Shown here one piece after another: positions 48,444 through 49,214 of a DNA stretch of 49,214 nt. The position numbers were made by a program, and so were the translations under genes. Source of the stretch: an uncultured Muribaculaceae bacterium. GTDB taxonomy: Bacteria; Bacteroidota; Bacteroidia; Bacteroidales; Muribaculaceae. The notes beneath the pieces were generated by a model. The model ran no database searches. It saw only the letters and a list, made by a program, of their open reading frames with translations, and had not been told where the DNA came from. The number at the start of each line of letters is the position of its first letter. Within the stretch, counting starts at the first letter, position 1. The stretch lies in contig CAJUOC010000021.1 in NCBI GenBank assembly GCA_910587925.1, positions 1 to 49,214 on the forward strand. Direction: 5' to 3'.

Positions 48444-48639
48444 TAGTCCGCGCAGGTTTGTAACCTGCGCGCTGCTAAGGTATTACACTTCGGCTTTTTG
48501 ACTTTGTAAGTCAAAAAGCCGCCGAGGGCGCATCGAAATCGTCGGTGAGCATGAGCGACAGCGAAGTTTCGACTTACAAAGTCGAAACTTCGAGGTGTAA
48601 TAGTTTGGTGGCGCGCAGGTTACAAACCTGCGCGGACTA
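48444..48639. repeat. Nested inverted-repeat element, family A copy 2
   Basis: The outer arms 48444-48471 and 48612-48639 are exact 28-base reverse complements, identical to those of A1. Inner hairpins are CGGCTTTTTGACTT-TGT-AAGTCAAAAAGCCG (each half written here; 48492-48522) on the left, and GAAGTTTCGACTT (48563-48575) pairing with AAGTCGAAACTTC (48579-48591) on the right. The left and right inner hairpins no longer match each other exactly, yet each still folds perfectly. Confidence 0.88.
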
Positions 48640-48648
48640 AGGACTAAA

Positions 48649-48711
48649 GCGCGGAGCGCTGACCCTTATGAGTAACACGGGGTGGAGCGCAGCGCAACCC
48701 CGTGCAACACG
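48649..48711. repeat. Repeat family D, inverted copy 2
   Basis: Reverse-oriented copy of the block seen at 1-110 and 48770-48960: GCGCGGAGCGCTGACCC, TTATGAGTAACACGGGGT, GGAGCGCAGCGCAACCCCGT. CACGGGGT (48677-48684) and ACCCCGTG face each other as a hairpin stem. Confidence 0.75.
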
Positions 48712-48769
48712 GCCTCCCGGTAAGTGGAAGGTCGTTAGACCTGACCCTTATCGCGCTACGCCTCATTAA

Positions 48770-48960
48770 GGGTCAGCGCTCCGCGCTTCCGGGAGCAGTC
48801 GGGGGGCTGTCACGGGGTTGCGCTGCGCTCCACCCCGTGTTACTCATAAGGGTCAGCGCTCCGCGCTTCCGGGAGCGGTCGGGGGGGCTGTCACGGGGTT
48901 ACGCTGCGCTCCACCCCGTGTTACTCGTAAGGGTCAGCGCTCCGCGCTTCCGGGTGCGGG
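48770..48960. repeat. Repeat family D, tandem copies
   Basis: A unit of 80-81 bases occurs at 48770-48849 and 48850-48930, with a third partial copy at 48931-48960. Each has GGGTCAGCGCTCCGCGCTTC, a short G-run (six or seven G's), and the CACGGGGT...ACCCCGTG hairpin followed by TTACTC. The whole gap 48351-49214 holds only repeats (terminator, A2, D copies, C2); I see no gene in it. Confidence 0.85.
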
Positions 48961-49013
48961 AGCGTATTGCCGGTCTCGGGCTTCTGCGTTGATACCGCTT
49001 GGCGGTGGCTAAA

Positions 49014-49214
49014 GCCCGCGGAGCGGGCGACAGGCAGTAGGCACGTGCAAGGCGATAGCCGCAGCGCGTGTATATAGCCGGAGCCATCGCGTGAGCTGCG
49101 TAGCTGCGACCCGTCGGAAGTGTCGCAGCTACGCAGCTCAGCTTGGATATACACATATCTACACGCGCTGCGGCTATCGCCTTGCACGTGCCTACTGCCT
49201 GTCGCCTGCTCCGC
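49014..49214. repeat. Nested inverted-repeat element, family C copy 2 (cut by window end)
   Basis: Left cap hairpin GCCCGC-GGA-GCGGGC (49014-49028), left arm to 49071, central 19-bp perfect stem (49092-49110 with 49122-49140), right arm from 49161 to the window end. Compared with C1 (32722-32932), the arms carry paired changes: GTGCGAGGCG/CGCCTCGCAC becomes GTGCAAGGCG/CGCCTTGCAC, and GGCAGGC/GCCTGCC becomes GACAGGC/GCCTGTC. Confidence 0.9.

Noticed and set aside
48770..48960. CRISPR-like tandem repeat
   Set aside because: Units are 80-81 bases with no unique spacers between them and no cas genes; it is a tandem intergenic repeat.

Overview
The window looks like a chromosomal segment of a GC-rich Bacteroidales gut bacterium, most likely Muribaculaceae (S24-7). 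Reasons: nine promoters match the Bacteroidota TAnnTTTG box, several with a TTG/TTTG box 19-21 bp upstream; there is a SusC/SusD pair with a membrane-anchored LuxR-HTH regulator; lipoproteins of BACON, fimbrillin and beta-helix type are present; and five secreted proteins share a YY[DN]LxG...GIYI C-terminal tail. The genus is an inference.

Layout. 264-5706 is a housekeeping block: threonine ammonia-lyase, MeaB GTPase, a DUF1573 protein, recA, tcdA and a PduO-type cobalamin adenosyltransferase. MeaB and the adenosyltransferase both serve B12-dependent methylmalonyl-CoA mutase. 5707-6751 has no gene and is packed with nested palindromes and a short tandem repeat. 6752-9979 (minus) is a GH43-GH3 fusion enzyme. 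10246-32661 is one polysaccharide-utilisation-like locus: a DUF6377 regulator, SusC, SusD, a glycerophosphodiester phosphodiesterase (GDPD), three lipoproteins with BACON, fimbrillin or beta-helix modules, a secreted double beta-helix protein, a purple-acid-phosphatase-like enzyme, a MINPP-like histidine phosphatase, a SusB-like GH97 and a GH36 alpha-galactosidase. 32989-37111 holds a GNAT acetyltransferase, a second GH43, a small acidic DUF2795 protein, a small lipoprotein and a flavodiiron protein. 37322-44852 (minus) is a three-gene operon, joined by ATGA overlaps, of an M6 metalloprotease and two large surface proteins. 45405-48350 is a Big2-type surface protein. The window ends in more palindromic repeats.

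How it fits together. The combination of a phosphodiesterase, two phosphomonoesterases and two alpha-glycosidases behind one SusCD pair suggests a locus for a phosphodiester-containing, alpha-Gal/alpha-Glc decorated substrate. Lipoteichoic acid or a similar glycerophosphoglycan is my leading hypothesis. The regulator gene carries a G7 tract at the exact point where a clean signal peptide and the conserved body fall into different frames, so the locus may be phase-variable, or the base call may be wrong.

The most unusual non-coding content is a set of hairpin-capped, nested inverted repeats (families A, B, C and E, about 160-220 bp each). Their arms and local stems differ between copies mainly by base-pair-preserving changes. 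I do not recognise them as a described element.
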